DNA from: Caballeronia pedi
GTDB taxonomy: Bacteria > Pseudomonadota > Gammaproteobacteria > Burkholderiales > Burkholderiaceae
Direction of reading: 5' to 3'
Length of the DNA stretch: 64,000 bases
Assembly: GCF_001544915.2 (NCBI RefSeq)
Contig: NZ_FCOE02000003.1
Span: 310,001 to 374,000 of the forward strand
Below are positions 45,832-54,664 of the stretch, one piece after another. A program made the translations under genes and the position numbers. How positions within the stretch are numbered: the first letter of the stretch is position 1; every line of letters begins with the position of its first letter. The notes under the pieces are model-generated. The model was given only the letters and a program-made list of their open reading frames with translations. It did not search any database and was not told where the DNA came from.

Positions 45832-47394
45832 TTATTCCCATCCGTAGGCGGCACGGTCGTACAGACACGCGAGCTTACGGAACGCAGTGGAATAAGGCGA
45901 ATTGCTGAATTTGTCAGCGTGCTCGACCAGAAAGTCATGAATCAGTTGGTAGTCGTCCCGCGTCCACTTGGCAAACGGAAGATACTGCGCAACGATTTCA
46001 GGTGGGCGCCGCTGAATCATCTCCCAGACTGACTGGTCCTTGTAGTTCCGCCGAAAGCCTTTAAGGAGCCCCTTCGGCCGAAACGCTTCCGGCTTCAATT
46101 TCACGTACTTGTCGACTTCGAAGGCGGACGCCTCGTACTCCTGCGCCGACGTGATACCCGCTGCACGAAGAAGGAAGAATACCGGCAGATACGTCAAGCC
46201 CTTCGATAGTTGCGGCATCGCCTCGGCGAGCACACGCGCGGCGTCGTAGCCTTTGTCCTTGAAAACAAGGTCCTGGAACAAGTTCAGTGGCACAATCGCC
46301 TTGTAGCCAACGTCTGCCAAGCGATTGCGCTCTTCTTCAGCACGCTCGGCGGCCACGCCAACGCCCACAACGAACTCGATATCCTGGCGACCGTTGACCT
46401 GGTCGACGTCCACGACGCAGAGCTTGCCTTGCGGGTCGCTCGTCTTTACCAGTTCATAGAGCTGCTCTTTGCAATAGCGAAGGACACGCGCGGGAATTTT
46501 GCGCTTGGTCGAGTCGATAGCCTCGTATACGCCGGTGAATGACGCAGCTTTCACGAGCGTGATGGGAATCTGGACTGTCTCGAGAGCAATAACGGTCTGC
46601 GCCACGGAGTCGGGTTCGCCTTCATGCGCGCGTTGAACGAAAATCAGATTGTTGTTCAGCTGCTGCAACTTTTCCTGACCGATGCAGGCACAAATCGCCT
46701 TCAGCAACGAGATGATGTTCCTGTCGCTCAACGAATAGCCCATGAACACGACCGGATGTTCGACGAAAATCGTGATGAGCTTGGCGGCGAGGTATGCGTT
46801 GCGCTCGTTGAAGTCCTTATAGTCGGGCTCGGTCAGCACCAGGCTGCGCGGCGTGTTCACGCAGCCGTGAATTTTGTAGATTTCGCCGATGGACTGCGGG
46901 TTCGAAAACAGCAATTCATCCTGCCCGACATATACACGGTAGTCGGGAAACAGGCTTTGCAGGAATGTATCCCAGTTGGTCGTGATGATGCCGTCCACGT
47001 TCAACCGGCTGAGCGCGGCAATCTCGTCACCGTACTTGTGCTGGCTCAGGTCGGGCAATCCCGCGCTCTTCAAGTAGTCGCAAATCTCAACCCGCAGCGG
47101 GCCGGTGCGCTCACCGATGTTCTTTCCGTGTTTTTCGCGGCTCGCGGCATACGCCTCATGGGTCCACCAGACTTCGTGAAAATCCTCCGCCATCAGGGCG
47201 GCCACCTTCGGCAGGTCGCCGTTTGCTGATGATAGGTAGTACTCGTAGGGCTTGATGTGCTCGCAAAAGCGACGAAGCAGGCCTTCCCAATCCTCGAGGT
47301 TCAGATACCGACGGGACAATCCTGAGCCTGCAAACAGGAAGGGGCCGGAGTTGTGAGCCTGGAGGTGCTTCGCGAGAATCTCGGAGATATTCAT
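45832..47394 (-). CDS. SIR2-domain protein, candidate NAD-depleting defence effector
   Basis: The 520-residue protein has a SIR2-like N-terminal domain (about 1-290): GSGLS at 23-27, TTNWD at 138-142, H176 in KIHG, and GYSLSD at 219-224. These correspond to the NAD-binding and catalytic motifs of defence SIR2 proteins such as DSR1, ThsA and SIR2-HerA. The C-terminal 230 residues, with no recognised domain, may sense the trigger. No HerA, Ago or Thoeris partner is adjacent, so it would be a stand-alone system. It lies in the accessory island. Confidence 0.85.
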   Translation of the reverse strand: MNISEILAKHLQAHNSGPFLFAGSGLSRRYLNLEDWEGLLRRFCEHIKPYEYYLSSANGDLPKVAALMAEDFHEVWWTHEAYAASREKHGKNIGERTGPLRVEICDYLKSAGLPDLSQHKYGDEIAALSRLNVDGIITTNWDTFLQSLFPDYRVYVGQDELLFSNPQSIGEIYKIHGCVNTPRSLVLTEPDYKDFNERNAYLAAKLITIFVEHPVVFMGYSLSDRNIISLLKAICACIGQEKLQQLNNNLIFVQRAHEGEPDSVAQTVIALETVQIPITLVKAASFTGVYEAIDSTKRKIPARVLRYCKEQLYELVKTSDPQGKLCVVDVDQVNGRQDIEFVVGVGVAAERAEEERNRLADVGYKAIVPLNLFQDLVFKDKGYDAARVLAEAMPQLSKGLTYLPVFFLLRAAGITSAQEYEASAFEVDKYVKLKPEAFRPKGLLKGFRRNYKDQSVWEMIQRRPPEIVAQYLPFAKWTRDDYQLIHDFLVEHADKFSNSPYSTAFRKLACLYDRAAYGWE

Positions 47395-47513
47395 TGACTG
47401 GAGGGCTTGAGCGAGCGGAAATGCCCTGTGATTTTAGATTGCCCACAGGCCGCGCAGATGCGTCCGTCGCGCAAATGGAACATCTGCAGCCAACGACTCA
47501 ATCTGCACGCTAT

Positions 47514-47735
47514 TCAGGACCTACGAGCCAGAAGGGCGTCGAGCGCATCACGCGCTGACTGCAGTTCGTTGATTGCGGCAGTGAGACGGGCCATTTGCAA
47601 AGTAGGCGTCGCTTGGTAGGTCGACTCGTGGAAGTGCTGCTCGATTGCTTTTGATGCGGACTGCAGTTCTCGCGATGCATCGGCCACACGTGCGACAGCT
47701 GCCGCTTCGTCGCTCTTTTGCTCAGACTTTCCCAT
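47514..47735 (-). CDS. Small helical hypothetical protein, family b copy 2
   Basis: The 73-residue protein begins MGKSEQKSDEAAAVARVADA and ends RLTAAINELQSARDALDAL with a short basic tail. It is paralogous to the proteins at 38165 and 58517. It lies upstream of the SIR2 gene on the same strand, 120 bp apart. Its function is unknown. Confidence 0.8.
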   Translation of the reverse strand: MGKSEQKSDEAAAVARVADASRELQSASKAIEQHFHESTYQATPTLQMARLTAAINELQSARDALDALLARRS

Positions 47736-47794
47736 CTATTCTTGCCAATTTGGTATTGCGAGACGCCCCGAGCTGCATTCGCACGCAACGTGGC

Positions 47795-48529
47795 CTACTC
47801 GGCCGACGGAAGCGCAACTGCCTCTGGAATGTATGCCTCAGGAATTGCTTGAGCCTCGGCAAAGTCCCAGTTCAGGCCAGTCCGAACTACCGGCGCCCAC
47901 TTACGCCAGCTGAAGAAACTGCTGGGATGCCGGACGAACAAGAGTTGCACGGACCGTCCGGTCGCCGTATGGACCAATCCTGTGCGCGCGCAGAATCGAC
48001 CGACTTTCGTCGGATGCCGTGCCACGCTGCAACGAAGTTCGCGGCCGCCTGCAGTCAGTCGAAGCGCGCCCACCGACTCCACACCGAAGACGAGACATTG
48101 CTCAACACCCAAGACGTCAAACAAGTCCAGAGCCGCGCCCCAACCGCTCTGATATTGCGACTGCATGGGCCGCTCGTCGACCGACTCCATCACATCTAGC
48201 ACAAGGTTTTGATAGGCAACGGTCGACCAAAGCCGCTGCTTCTGGTCGTCGCTCGGATTGCGCCGTTGAAATATCGCGCGCTCGACATTGCGGACGTAGC
48301 GAGATGGTCTCTGGAACTTCAGCGCATGGTTCGCGTGGGTTTCACGCAGACCGGACGTCCGCGCATATCGGTCCTGGAATTTCTCGCGCTCGGCCCAGCA
48401 ATATACGCTCTCGCCCAGAATCATCGTCTTAACAGCGGAACGTGAATAGTCGCGACCGACCCACGGCCACCACCTCACTTCCTTGTTGACTTCGAACAGG
48501 TGGTCAAACGACAAATCGAGGTGTTCCAT
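47795..48529 (-). CDS. Uracil-DNA-glycosylase-like fold protein
   Basis: The 244-residue protein (ATG 48529; a TTG 33 bases earlier is possible) has features of the UDG superfamily. TMILGESVYCW (GESVY 39-43) takes the place of the GQDPY or GEAPG motif, a central VAYQNLVLD and LGVEQCLVFGVESVGAL form core strands, and FVRHPSSFFSW (HPSS 201-204) takes the place of the HPSP loop. The family call is by motif pattern only. It follows the cREC gene by 10 bp. Role: possible base excision or nucleotide recognition within a conflict operon. Confidence 0.6.
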   Translation of the reverse strand: MEHLDLSFDHLFEVNKEVRWWPWVGRDYSRSAVKTMILGESVYCWAEREKFQDRYARTSGLRETHANHALKFQRPSRYVRNVERAIFQRRNPSDDQKQRLWSTVAYQNLVLDVMESVDERPMQSQYQSGWGAALDLFDVLGVEQCLVFGVESVGALRLTAGGRELRCSVARHPTKVGRFCARTGLVHTATGRSVQLLFVRHPSSFFSWRKWAPVVRTGLNWDFAEAQAIPEAYIPEAVALPSAE

Positions 48530-48539
48530 GCGGAATTGG

Positions 48540-48842
48540 CTATTGGTTTTGTTTGAGTACAAGGCGTTGGATGGCGAGTACGCCGGATTCCATTTTCGCC
48601 CGTGCCGAGCTGTTCGCAGAGTGTACGAAGATTTTGGGCGGTCGGAAACAACGAAGCGCGACAGCTTCCTCTATCCACAGGATGACATCGTAGCCCGTTC
48701 CGCGCGCATCGTCTCCGAGGTCATGGTCGAGGCTAAGTTCGTCGACGGTCCCTGTCTCAAGCAGCCTAATTGCCTCGTGCGGCCAATACACGCGCGTCCA
48801 ACCTTCCGGTGTGACGCGCTCGTCGTCCAGGAAGACCTTCAT
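48540..48842 (-). CDS. Cyclic-phosphate-processing receiver-like (cREC) protein
   Basis: The 100-residue protein begins MKVFLDDERVTPEGW, with the acidic pair of receiver folds, followed by LSLDHDLGDD and a YDVILWIEEAV helix. It ends near KIFVHSAN. This matches the cREC family, described as a receiver-related domain predicted to act on cyclic phosphates. Its ATG overlaps the zinc-ribbon gene stop by 4 bp, and the UDG-like gene starts 10 bp after it. It may be an enzyme rather than a phosphorelay part. Confidence 0.85.
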   Translation of the reverse strand: MKVFLDDERVTPEGWTRVYWPHEAIRLLETGTVDELSLDHDLGDDARGTGYDVILWIEEAVALRCFRPPKIFVHSANSSARAKMESGVLAIQRLVLKQNQ

Positions 48843-49282
48843 ACAGCGACACCCAGCTCCGACTCATCGAAAGCGTTCGATGTGCTCCGAGGCTCTGCGC
48901 AACCACGGCAGTAGACAGCCAGTTCACGCTCGTCAACAACTCGCGCTGAAACGAGCCACGGCTCCGAAGCGTCTTCAAATTGCGTCATGGCTATAAAGAC
49001 ATGCGGTGCCGTTCGGTCAACGGGGCGCAGGCAGAGCGAGCAAGGGACGGTCACGTCGGCTGCCGGATATGGCGAGGTCAGCGTCGAGGAAATGGCCGCT
49101 TCGGCGTAGTCGGCGCACTTCTGGCCGCAGAAATCTGTGAGCAAGTCGTCGTCTGAAACCACGACGACCGAACTCGACGGGCCTTCCGCCAGCGTTTGGC
49201 TGCGTTTCGACAGTGCGAAGTAGCCGCAGCCCAGTTCGTGGTCGCAGACGCCGCAATACCGACCTTCGTAAGAAGTTGCCAT
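48839..49282 (-). CDS. Cysteine-rich (zinc-ribbon-like) hypothetical protein
   Basis: The 147-residue protein has four Cys pairs: CGVC near residue 10, FCGQKC near 52, CSLC near 81 and CRGC near 125. Spacing suggests two zinc ribbons. The rest is beta-rich and acidic. It is the first gene of a compact three-gene unit with the cREC and UDG-like genes. The ATG follows GGAGATGAACG, a good ribosome-binding site. No family was recognised. Confidence 0.78.
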   Translation of the reverse strand: MATSYEGRYCGVCDHELGCGYFALSKRSQTLAEGPSSSVVVVSDDDLLTDFCGQKCADYAEAAISSTLTSPYPAADVTVPCSLCLRPVDRTAPHVFIAMTQFEDASEPWLVSARVVDERELAVYCRGCAEPRSTSNAFDESELGVAV

Positions 49283-49527
49283 CGTTCATCTCCTTGATGC
49301 CGCGACGCTTAGCGCTAGCTCGATTGAATGAGCGACAGTCTATTCACCGACTGAGACACGACGCGTCTCAGTTTGTCCGACAGTCAAATTGGAGGAGGCG
49401 TTGTTTCGGACAGGCGCACGCACCACGCAGCCCCGCCCAAGGCTCCTCATGCCCACCGGTTCATTCGGCGGGCACCTGCTTCTTTATAAAAAACGCTCGC
49501 GATAGCGGGTTTATCGACCGACGATGG

Positions 49528-49653
49528 TCAGGAGCAGTAGCCGCCCTTGTGATGCGAGCCGGTACCACCGTGAGGATGCTCGCCCTTAGGACAAGCGTGT
49601 GCGACATTGGCGATGCACAGCAAAGCGACGATGACAGCAGCGATTTTTTTCAT
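49528..49653 (-). CDS. Small secreted Cys/His/Gly-rich protein
   Basis: The start is ATG 49653 (MKKIAAVIVALLCIANVAHA), giving a clear signal peptide. The mature part is only about 21 residues: a Cys, several His and Gly, and a terminal CS. The two Cys could form a disulfide or, with the His, bind a metal. GAGAG lies upstream. It is similar in form to short exported YHYH-type or metal-binding peptides of Burkholderiaceae. No partner is evident. Confidence 0.7.
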   Translation of the reverse strand: MKKIAAVIVALLCIANVAHACPKGEHPHGGTGSHHKGGYCS

Positions 49654-49846
49654 GGACTCTCTCGATTGTCGTTCGTTGGCACATGTGTGCCGACGGCCAC
49701 ACTGTGACAATCGAGTTAACGGCGATGGAATGATTCGCTGAAGTGCACTGCCATCCCCGGCCTTGCCACCAGCACCTCAGCTTCAGCCGCCCGACGCCTC
49801 TGTTCAGTCCTCGCGCTTTGCCGACTCATTCTTCTGCGAAGGACGA

Positions 49847-50373
49847 TTATTCTTCAGCATCGTGTTCGTCATCGTCGGATTCAACGAACTCCAAGGAGTT
49901 TTCGACTATATGGATGCGGATTTCCTCTTCCTCATCTTCGATATCAATCTGGCTCGGCGGCAAGGCGACGGCTTTGATGTCAGGCGACTCGGCCTTCAGA
50001 ATTGCAGCGACAGCGTCATCTGCCGGCCAGCACCGTTGAGGGGCGAGGTCGACCGCCCAGAATTTGCTTCAAAGGCGTGGCCGATATCGAGCGCATACAT
50101 CCCGACGTGGTGCATCCGGCCGCACTCAGACGGCTGGCGAACCCACAGGGTCTTGATTCTGTACCCTTCCTTCCGGAGTTCCACAATCCGCGGACGAGAG
50201 TCGACGATGTCGAGGAATCGCACAGCCTCCAATGTGGTCACGCCACCGCGCACCTTCATCGCCTCGAGCAGGCGGGCGCGCTGATGCGCAGCAGTATTTT
50301 CAGGCCAGTTGGCGATGATGCTGCTGAACGACAAAAGGTCCAGCCGTACGGTTTGGTTGAACATTCGAAGCAA
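49847..50373 (-). pseudogene. Helix-turn-helix protein, apparently frameshifted
   Basis: From 50373 the frame encodes a winged-helix-type segment found in phage-related proteins: RARLLEAMKVRGGVTTLEAV, then RPRIVELRKEGYRIKTLWVR. After HAFEA (about 50064) the same frame becomes unlike protein, but the -1 frame continues KFWAVDLAPQRCW and ends in a very acidic tail (DIEDEEEEIRIHIVENSLEF) at TAA 49847-49849. The second part has no start of its own. One missing base would join them. No canonical slippery sequence is present, so mutation or sequence error is more likely than programmed shifting. Confidence 0.6.
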
Positions 50374-50501
50374 AGGTAGTGAAGACGAGGCCTATTGTTG
50401 GCGACGTACTTCAAAACCTACCTACCGAAATACCAAGAAAATCGGCGTGGATTTCATCCGGCCAAAATTAGGTCGCTTTTGTGGCCAATTTTGGCCGCCT
50501 C

Positions 50502-51344
50502 TCACTGCTCAGGGAAGTCGGGCTCTAACCCGATGTCGCGACGAAGCATATCCAAGTAGTCGGCGGCAACGACTTTGTCGGTCTCATCCGGGAGGCGCTT
50601 CGCGAGCGCCAGCATCGCCTCGAATATCTCGCTGGTCGATTGCGGCTGCGGGACCGAAGGAAGCTCCTTCGGTGAGATGCTCGCGCGCGCAACCAAAAGG
50701 TGCGCAACCTGCTCGCTCTCGGCAGTCTGACGCCGCTTGTCCTCAACGTAACGTTCGATAGCGGCTCGCTCATCGTCGGTCAAAATCTTCCGGACGGCAC
50801 GGGATTCGGTGTCCTCCCATACGCGAGCGGCGACCGTAGCAATAAACTTGTTGGGATAGGCTCCGCACATCTCATAAAGCGCGCGGGCAAGATGCAAGAC
50901 GAAAGTGCGCCGCTCTTCGAAGGCCGGGCGCCCGGCAGTGCGAGTCTTGACCGCAGAGGCCGCGTCGCGAAGATGTCTGAATTGACCGAAGAAACTCTTC
51001 TGCAAACCCGACGGCACCCAGAAGGACGTTTCAGCCTGCAAGGCGGTTTCGAAGGCGTCCGCGCGCTTCATCACCCCTTGAACTGCCGCGGCAGTGGGTA
51101 AGATTTCGGAGGGCTCGTCGTCCGCGCAAGCAACGAACGCCAGCGCCACTTGAGTAATCGCGCTGACCTTCAAGACCGTCCCCTTTCCGAAGACTGACCG
51201 CTTGAAGAAACTCCGCACGCTGGGCTCTGTCAGGAAGCTCTTGTACCAACCAGACTCGGCGCGTGCGGCCACATCCAAATCCAAGAAATGTCGCGCCTCG
51301 CCTAAGGTCGAGGTCAGGTACGTTTGCTTTTCTGAGACCGTCAT
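50502..51344 (-). CDS. Hypothetical protein, about 280 residues
   Basis: ATG 51344 (MTVSEKQTYLT) or 51359 (MQNKY) may be the start; neither has a strong ribosome-binding site. The protein is mainly helical and soluble, with no signal peptide or membrane segment. Charged stretches include ILTDDERAAIERYVEDKRRQ. The C-terminus is acidic and ends PDFPEQ. No family was recognised. It lies alone on the minus strand between the HTH gene and a LysR gene. Confidence 0.75.
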   Translation of the reverse strand: MTVSEKQTYLTSTLGEARHFLDLDVAARAESGWYKSFLTEPSVRSFFKRSVFGKGTVLKVSAITQVALAFVACADDEPSEILPTAAAVQGVMKRADAFETALQAETSFWVPSGLQKSFFGQFRHLRDAASAVKTRTAGRPAFEERRTFVLHLARALYEMCGAYPNKFIATVAARVWEDTESRAVRKILTDDERAAIERYVEDKRRQTAESEQVAHLLVARASISPKELPSVPQPQSTSEIFEAMLALAKRLPDETDKVVAADYLDMLRRDIGLEPDFPEQ

Positions 51345-51526
51345 GTATTTATTTTGCAACCCGTCAAGCGCGTGGCGTTGAGCTTATTGTATCTGTAAGT
51401 ACACCGCGTTTATCGCGGGGTGGCACGCACGCAGATAGACGACCCGGTGCGCCTCGTAAAGACATGGTGTCACCCGTGGTGGAGCGGAATCCCATCAGGC
51501 TGTACAGTTGCAATCAGTCTTAGCCG

Positions 51527-52429
51527 TTATGATTCTTCGCCAAAGCGCCCGGCACTTAACAGCGTCTCAACGAAGTTGGCGAAAGCCCTCGCTTTCGCGG
51601 TGACCATCCTGCCGGTGGGAAATACTGCGTAGGCGTCAACAGACGGCAGGGCCCATTCGTTTAGCACGCATATGACTGCACCGCTAGCCAACTCGGGCGT
51701 GAACATCCAATTGGAAGCAACGGTCATCCCCAAATTCGAAAGAACGGCCTCACGTATTCCCTCTGCTGCGCTTAACCTGGCTCGCCCTCGCATGCTGACA
51801 GATGCCTCTTCACTGCCGCGCGTGAAGGTCCAAGCCGTCGGCAGTTGGCTATAGATAATCGCGTCGTGTTGTTCAAGTTCAGTTGGCACTTGCGGTATCC
51901 CGGCCCGGTCGAAATAGGCTGGTGTGCCGAGCACGTGAAGGCGGCCACTCGCAAGCTTGCGAGCAACAACAGACGAATCAGGCAACGACGTCATGATTCG
52001 AAGAGAAAGGTCGATGCCCTCGGCGACGAGGTCGATTACTCGGTCATCCATCACCACATCTATGGACAGGTCCGGGTGCTGCTCAAGAAACTTCGGCAGA
52101 TGTGGAATGATGTGGATTCTCGAGAAGGTCGTCGTTGCTGACACACGAAGGCAACCGGACAGGCCCGCACCGGCGCCTCGGGCGGCGAGTTCGGCCTCGT
52201 TCGCTTCAACTAGAGCCGCTTGCGCGCGCTCATAAAAGCGCTGACCAGCCTCGGTAGGCGCGAGCCCGTGCGTGGAGCGAGTCAGCAGGCTCACTTTCAG
52301 CCAATTTTCGAGTTGCGACACGACCTTGGAGACCGCCGGTTGGCCGATGCTCAACTGCCGTGCTGCTGACGAAAAAGACCCCGTATCCACTACCCGGACG
52401 AAGGTTTCCATAGCGCGAAAACGGTCCAT
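51527..52429 (-). CDS. LysR-type transcriptional regulator
   Basis: ATG 52429 (MDRFRAMETFV) fits the family N-terminus; another ATG lies 12 bases earlier. About 300 residues: an N-terminal helix-turn-helix (SFSSAARQLSIGQPAVSKVV) and a CrgA-like effector domain with TSLPDSSVVARKLASG. It is divergent from the peroxiredoxin-like gene at 52546 and probably controls it. A palindrome lies 16 bp upstream of the start. Confidence 0.93.
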   Translation of the reverse strand: MDRFRAMETFVRVVDTGSFSSAARQLSIGQPAVSKVVSQLENWLKVSLLTRSTHGLAPTEAGQRFYERAQAALVEANEAELAARGAGAGLSGCLRVSATTTFSRIHIIPHLPKFLEQHPDLSIDVVMDDRVIDLVAEGIDLSLRIMTSLPDSSVVARKLASGRLHVLGTPAYFDRAGIPQVPTELEQHDAIIYSQLPTAWTFTRGSEEASVSMRGRARLSAAEGIREAVLSNLGMTVASNWMFTPELASGAVICVLNEWALPSVDAYAVFPTGRMVTAKARAFANFVETLLSAGRFGEES

Positions 52430-52444
52430 GTCATTCCCCACTAG

Positions 52445-52457
52445 AATAACCGTTATT
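52445..52457. promoter_or_regulatory. 13-bp palindrome in the LysR/peroxiredoxin intergenic region
   Basis: AATAAC-C-GTTATT is an inverted repeat with one central base. It lies between the divergent LysR and peroxiredoxin-like genes, close to the LysR start. It is a candidate autoregulatory operator, or part of the LysR promoter. Confidence 0.45.
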
Positions 52458-52545
52458 GTATTCGCCCAACTACCATTCCTGGATGTGAGGGCCTATCTTT
52501 TCCTTGCGCCTCGAAGAGAGGCATTCGCCTTCAGGAGAAAACTAG

Positions 52546-53223
52546 ATGAGTCTGCAAGCCAAGTTAGCTGCGTTTAAGAAGAACTTCGAAGCCGGCGGCC
52601 CCCCTTACAACGCGCCGGAATGGATTCACGAGCCGATGCACCGCGCGACGAACGAACTCATCGCTTCGGGCGCCGCGAACCGTGCAAAAAAAGTGGGGGA
52701 CGTCGCGCCGACATTCATTCTGCAAGACGCGGATGGCAACACAGTTTCGTCCACCGAGTTGCTCACGAAGGGAGCGCTGGTCATTAGCTTCTATCGTGGC
52801 GTGTGGTGCCCATACTGCAACATTGAGTTGCAGTCGCTGCAAGAAGCTCTTCCTACCATCCGTGAGCTCGGCGGCAACCTCGTTGCCATTTCGCCGCAGA
52901 CAGCACCGAACAGCCGTCGCTCAGCCCGTGAAAACAAGCTCGACTTTCCAATTCTTTCGGACCCAGGCAATGAAGTCGCGGCTGCGTTCGGACTGCGCTT
53001 CACATTGCCGGACTACCTTGTCGACCTCTACAAGAACGTGTTCAAGAATGACCTGCAGGTCGTGAATGGCGACCCCAGCTGGACCTTGCCGATGCCCGCG
53101 CGTTACGTCATCGGGAAAAACGGCGATGTAGTCTACGCGGATGTGAACCCCGACTATACGACGCGCCCAGACCCCGAGGAACTCTTGCCCGCTCTGCGTA
53201 AGCTCGCCGACGCTAGCAAGTAA
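52546..53223 (+). CDS. Peroxiredoxin-like (AhpC/TSA) protein
   Basis: The 225-residue thioredoxin-fold protein has SFYRGVWCPYC with C88 and C91. APTFILQDADGN precedes it, PILSDPGNEVAAAFGLRFTLP follows, and the C-terminal PARYVIGKNGDVVYADV is typical of peroxiredoxin-like, CxxC-bearing family members. It probably reduces peroxides or organic hydroperoxides in the cytoplasm. AGGAGAAAACTAG gives a strong ribosome-binding site. The divergent LysR is a likely redox-linked regulator. Confidence 0.93.
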   Translation: MSLQAKLAAFKKNFEAGGPPYNAPEWIHEPMHRATNELIASGAANRAKKVGDVAPTFILQDADGNTVSSTELLTKGALVISFYRGVWCPYCNIELQSLQEALPTIRELGGNLVAISPQTAPNSRRSARENKLDFPILSDPGNEVAAAFGLRFTLPDYLVDLYKNVFKNDLQVVNGDPSWTLPMPARYVIGKNGDVVYADVNPDYTTRPDPEELLPALRKLADASK

Positions 53224-53429
53224 GGGCGTGGAGTCACTGCGGTGCGCATCTGGTCCGCGTCCTTCAGCGGTCCAGATGCTGAGTATCGAGCCATGTTCTA
53301 AGCCTTCTAGCCCGCACTATCGACTGCATCAGATTGGTGTCGTCCCCATCGCAACGTACCGTGCGTTGTGACGTGAGCCATGAGTAGACTATGGGTGCGG
53401 CAAAAGCGTTCGTCAGGCGGTCGCTTGCT

Positions 53430-53690
53430 TCAGTGTTTCGGTTCGCTCTTTGTTATCGCCCCTGAGTGCGGGTCGACATGCAGCTCATAGATTCGCCCGC
53501 CTTTCATCGCTTCGCCCTCCCAGTGTCCGTCGTCCGCTTTCAAATAGGCGTTGGCGTATCCTTGCTGCGACAGCTTCTGTAGGGCGTGCTCCTTCGACAT
53601 CCAATCGGAGCCTGGCGTGTCGGCGGAAGCTGCCGATGCACCGGCAAGTGCGACTGCGGCAACAAATACACGTAGTTTCGTTACGGTCAT
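53430..53690 (-). CDS. Secreted PepSY-domain protein
   Basis: The 86-residue protein has a signal peptide (VTKLRVFVAAVALAGASAASA) and one PepSY repeat: MSKEHALQKLSQQGYANAYL, a GHWEGEAMKGGRIYELHVD segment and GAITKSE. Such proteins act in the periplasm and may inhibit proteases or sense divalent metals. GGGAGGCGTT directly precedes ATG. It lies alone between the peroxiredoxin and a small unknown gene. Confidence 0.88.
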   Translation of the reverse strand: MTVTKLRVFVAAVALAGASAASADTPGSDWMSKEHALQKLSQQGYANAYLKADDGHWEGEAMKGGRIYELHVDPHSGAITKSEPKH

Positions 53691-53842
53691 AACGCCTCCC
53701 TGCGTCGAAAACCACCGGTGCGCAAAATTTGGTCCTCAAGCCGATTGTGGGTTGACACGGCGCTCAGCCGGCTTTACTGTGCCGGCTGCCGTGGTTCCGG
53801 TTGTTCCCGGCGCACGTTTTGGTCAGTCGAACGGAGGCAGGC

Positions 53843-54103
53843 ATGCAGACTTCTTGGTCGCGCGAGAAGTACGCGCTGAACGTGCGCGTGCAGGGTTTGG
53901 AGAGCAAAGTCATTGAGCCCGCGTGTCGCACCATGGCCGGGTTCCTGGCAGTCGTCACGATTTCTCTGTCATCAGCCGCTACCCCGGCCTTCCCACGCTT
54001 GATGCTAGGCGACGACGGAGGCATTGCGTTTGACAGCGAATCGGACGCCTTGGCTGCAGGTATCGCAGCTGCGAACCGAATGGTCGACGACCTCGCGGGG
54101 TGA
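53843..54103 (+). CDS. Hypothetical protein, 86 residues
   Basis: The start is ATG 53843 (MQTSWSREKYAL), preceded by GGAGGCAGGC. The protein has two conserved-looking parts: a first strand region (YALNVRVQGLESKV) and a final LMLGDDGGIAFDSESDALAAG helix. No signal or membrane segment was seen. Small proteins of this form are frequent in Burkholderiaceae genomes. No function is known. Confidence 0.75.
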   Translation: MQTSWSREKYALNVRVQGLESKVIEPACRTMAGFLAVVTISLSSAATPAFPRLMLGDDGGIAFDSESDALAAGIAAANRMVDDLAG

Positions 54104-54176
54104 CCGGCAGTCGGCGCCACAAAGAAGCTCGGTCGGGCGTGGTCGCCCCGAGTGAGGCGCAGTGCGATTGGGCGAG

Positions 54177-54536
54177 TTACCGGTCGTTCTCTTGGCCCGA
54201 TTGGGATTTATCCTCAGCCTCTTTTGGAGACTTCGCGTGTCGCGTCGCTTTGCACAAGCGCGACGTCGCGGTCCGCGCGAGATTACCTAACTCGACACGC
54301 ATGTACCAAGGCCACCAAGCCAAGTGGTAGAACCAGAGAAACCCGCTGCGGACGCCTGTCTGCCAACGCGGAGGCACCCGGTCGCTAGGGAAGCTCTTCA
54401 AGTCGCGATGCCCGAGGCAGACCGCTCCGGCGATAATCCAGAGTAGCGCCAAGACAAGCGTCGGCAGAGACAACAGGCAGGCTGTGCCAAGCACAATTGC
54501 CGGCAGGCAGATTTCGACGCCCGAGCGCGACTTCAT
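54177..54536 (-). CDS. Small membrane protein
   Basis: ATG 54536 (MKSRSGVEICLP) is chosen; an ATG 3 bases earlier and a much longer upstream frame are less likely. Two hydrophobic stretches (ICLPAIVLGTACLLSLPTLV and a second, LALLWIIAGAVCLG) form a hairpin or two helices. A Trp-rich segment (FLWFYHLAWWPWYM) and a basic, soluble end follow. It is convergent with the small gene at 53843. No family was recognised. Confidence 0.6.
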   Translation of the reverse strand: MKSRSGVEICLPAIVLGTACLLSLPTLVLALLWIIAGAVCLGHRDLKSFPSDRVPPRWQTGVRSGFLWFYHLAWWPWYMRVELGNLARTATSRLCKATRHAKSPKEAEDKSQSGQENDR

Positions 54537-54664
54537 CATGGAGCCCGCCAGTACCTGAGACGCGTTTACGCTATACCATTCGAGCTTAAATCGCTGACGC
54601 CGCTGCCGGAAATTCCCGGCGCCGAGTGAGTATTTGCCTGCGAAAAAATTCGACGCTGAATCCG

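Noticed and set aside
49847-50373. Programmed -1 ribosomal frameshift
   Set aside because: The junction has no canonical slippery heptamer and no strong downstream stem was seen.
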